From the NCBI RefSeq assembly GCF_024343735.1, contig NZ_RJUE01000058.1, positions 62,001 to 126,000 on the forward strand: 64,000 nt of DNA, given 5' to 3'. The notes below the pieces were generated by a model, which saw nothing but the letters and a program-made list of their open reading frames with translations, searched no databases and was not told the DNA's origin. The position numbers and the translations under genes are program-made. This document shows, in pieces, positions 62,632 through 64,000 of the stretch. The stretch comes from Lacihabitans sp. CCS-44. Its GTDB lineage: Bacteria; Bacteroidota; Bacteroidia; Cytophagales; Spirosomataceae. Numbering within the stretch: position 1 is the stretch's first letter; every line of letters starts with the position of its first letter.

Positions 62632-62943
62632 AAATATAGATATTTTTATGCTCTTAGGAGATTAATTCATTATTTGGTTATTTAGAACTCTCTCATTATA
62701 GTACGCTTTTGTTGGTTGTTTTGTAAGTAATTTTATGTTGTCAGGGTTTGTAATTACCTTTTTTTCTAAAATCATAAATCAGGTTACTCTACCTTTGAAG
62801 TTTGATTGTACGGTGAAAAAGGGTATTTTCTCCAACATTTTTTTAGGTTGAGTCAATCAATTGTAAAGAATTTTTGGTTATTTCTCAGTAAAGACTTAAA
62901 TTTCGACATTCAGATAACACATTTGTAAAAAAATAACCTTAGA
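62632..62943. other. 312-bp intergenic region after parB
   Basis: No gene is seen. The segment is A+T-rich and lies inside the block bracketed by the two parB 3' ends. It holds the leader of the antitoxin gene; no confident promoter or terminator could be assigned. Confidence 0.5.
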
Positions 62944-63144
62944 ATGGAAACACTAGTGGTTCAGGGAAATACCAAGTCTGAGATGAAGTTATTCAAATCT
63001 TTGGCTCATCGTTTGGGTTTGAAAGCTAAGTTCATGTCAGCTTCCGAAATGGAGGATTTGTCCTTGGCAAATGCAATGGAAACGGGAAGAACTGGAGAGT
63101 TTGTTGATTTAAAAGTATTTCTTGAAAATTTAGAGAAGAAATGA
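62944..63144 (+). CDS. Antitoxin of a RelE-type toxin-antitoxin pair
   Basis: A 66-residue protein. 'METLVVQGNTKSEMKLFKSLAHRLGLKAKF' and the C-terminal 'EMEDLSLANAMETGRTGEFVDLKVFLENLEK' resemble small Bacteroidota antitoxins (RelB-like) that precede RelE-family toxins. Its stop TGA overlaps the toxin's start in ATGA, which is the normal coupled arrangement. The frame is intact even though the toxin is broken. Confidence 0.78.
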   Translation: METLVVQGNTKSEMKLFKSLAHRLGLKAKFMSASEMEDLSLANAMETGRTGEFVDLKVFLENLEKK

Positions 63145-63407
63145 TTGTTAAAATCGACTTATCTTTTGAGAAAGATGTTCGAAAAATCAATGATGCAAAT
63201 ACGCTAAGAAAATTAGGAATCACGATCGAATCATGTATTTCTGCGAATTCAATCCAAGATATTAAAAATTTCAAGAAGTTATCAGGATTTAAAAACTATT
63301 AAAGGATTAGACTGGGAGAATACCGAATTGGATTGCAACTCCAAGGCCAAGAAATTATTTTTGAAAGGATTTTACACAGAAAGGAAATTTACAGGTTCTT
63401 TCCATAA
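63141..63407 (+). pseudogene. RelE-family toxin interrupted by an in-frame stop
   Basis: The reading frame from the ATG at 63141 encodes 'MIVKIDLSFEKDVRKIND' and continues to '...KKLSGFKNY', then meets TAA at 63300-63302 (codon 54). The same frame resumes immediately with 'RIRLGEYRIGLQLQGQEIIF' and ends 'HRKEIYRFFP' at the TAA at 63405-63407, giving 88 codons in all, the usual length of this toxin family. The family normally has Tyr-Tyr-Arg here, so a single base change (TAT/TAC to TAA) explains the stop. No frameshift is needed. The C-terminal mRNA-cleaving half is not translated, so the toxin is presumably inactive. Confidence 0.85.
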
Positions 63408-63424
63408 TGCAAAACTCCTAACAG

Positions 63425-63453
63425 AAAAGATAAGCTTTATACTTATCATCTTT
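63425..63453 (+). terminator. Possible terminator of the toxin-antitoxin unit
   Basis: AAAAGATAAG, 7-nt loop CTTTATA, then CTTATC-A-TCTTT with a one-base bulge, 17 bp after the toxin's terminal stop. Confidence 0.45.
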
Positions 63454-63470
63454 ATAAATGGTTTCTTCAA

Positions 63471-63545
63471 AAAGGCAACATTGCTATTAAGTTTTCAAAC
63501 GCCGAAGAATTAGCTGATATTTTAGCAAAACTGGAGGTGGGTTGG
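63471..63545 (+). repeat. parB 3' end remnant, right copy
   Basis: 67/75 identity with 62557-62631, exactly 914 bp apart, same orientation. Changes fall mostly at silent or conservative positions (V to I, E to D, third-base changes), as if this copy evolved for a time as a working parB end before losing its 5' portion. Confidence 0.85.
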
Positions 63546-63667
63546 TTTTTATTTAATTCGATTTTTTTTTCTTCAAAATTTTTACCATGTTTCCCTTTCG
63601 TTTCCCTTTTTGGCTAAAGTTTATTAGTTAGCTTGTTTGTTATTGAACAAACATTTACCTCCTTTAT

Positions 63668-63702
63668 TTTGGCAAATAATCCAACAATTTTTACTATATT
63701 TG
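63668..63702 (+). promoter_or_regulatory. Candidate gyrB promoter
   Basis: TTTG (63668-63671) and TATATTTG (63695-63702), spaced 23 nt (slightly long), 78 bp upstream of the gyrB ATG. Confidence 0.45.
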
Positions 63703-63732
63703 TGGGTTAAAATTCTACATTAAAATCATTAA

Positions 63733-64000
<268 letters not shown>

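Noticed and set aside
62632-63470. A full integrative element with its own integrase downstream of parB
   Set aside because: Only the toxin-antitoxin genes are found between the parB copies; no recombinase frame or further repeats are visible, so only an insertion scar is claimed.

Overview
The window is chromosomal DNA from a Bacteroidota bacterium, most likely of the order Cytophagales. The phylum is inferred from A+T-rich DNA with weak ribosome-binding sites, promoter-like TTTG/TAnnTTTG pairs, very long signal-peptide-bearing BNR-repeat proteins, a TamB-dnaB overlap, and a parA-parB locus next to gyrB. The order is a looser inference. No rRNA, tRNA or CRISPR array was seen.

Positions 1-10300 hold the start of a PepSY membrane protein, two giant secreted sortilin-type (Asp-box) proteins, an M20 peptidase and a YitT membrane protein. 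Between the two giants lies a RAYT-type Y1 transposase gene with its own array of palindromic REP-like repeats. Positions 10397-12885 are an alkylation-damage operon in which Ada is split: an AraC-methyltransferase protein, a 2OG-Fe(II) oxygenase, a stand-alone Ada metal-binding domain and AlkB. Positions 13100-16735 are small regulator/enzyme pairs: AraC with an SDR, and HxlR with DoxX. A serine hydrolase follows.

Positions 16748-24407 are mostly minus-strand accessory genes: a porin, DUF1398, a lipocalin-like lipoprotein, a DUF2975/XRE pair, DUF4287 with VOC, a cupin, ankyrin repeats, an alpha/beta hydrolase and a membrane-anchored gluzincin. Positions 24607-33760 carry a PVC-type dehydrogenase/HEAT/cytochrome c protein, a TPR protein, an SDR, a TonB-dependent receptor, three small proteins (DUF2185, GyrI-like, DUF6157) and OxyR. 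Positions 33935-40697 carry a third sortilin-type protein, a LolA-like protein, an MBL hydrolase/TetR pair under a clear palindrome, and a cyclase-family protein.

Positions 40873-60154 are largely housekeeping: dnaB, tamB, tsaD, a class A penicillin-binding protein, apbE, a sugar isomerase-like protein, a hemerythrin-like protein, tandem vanadium haloperoxidase-like genes, a CBS protein, TerC and dnaG. Positions 60388-64000 hold a small membrane protein, parA, parB, a toxin-antitoxin pair and the start of gyrB.

The most unusual structure is downstream of parB. A RelE-type toxin-antitoxin pair, whose toxin has an in-frame stop, is bracketed by parB's own 3' end and a second, diverged copy of that 3' end 914 bp further on. 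This looks like the scar of a small element that inserted into the end of parB. The RAYT/REP array and the split-Ada operon are the next most interesting features.
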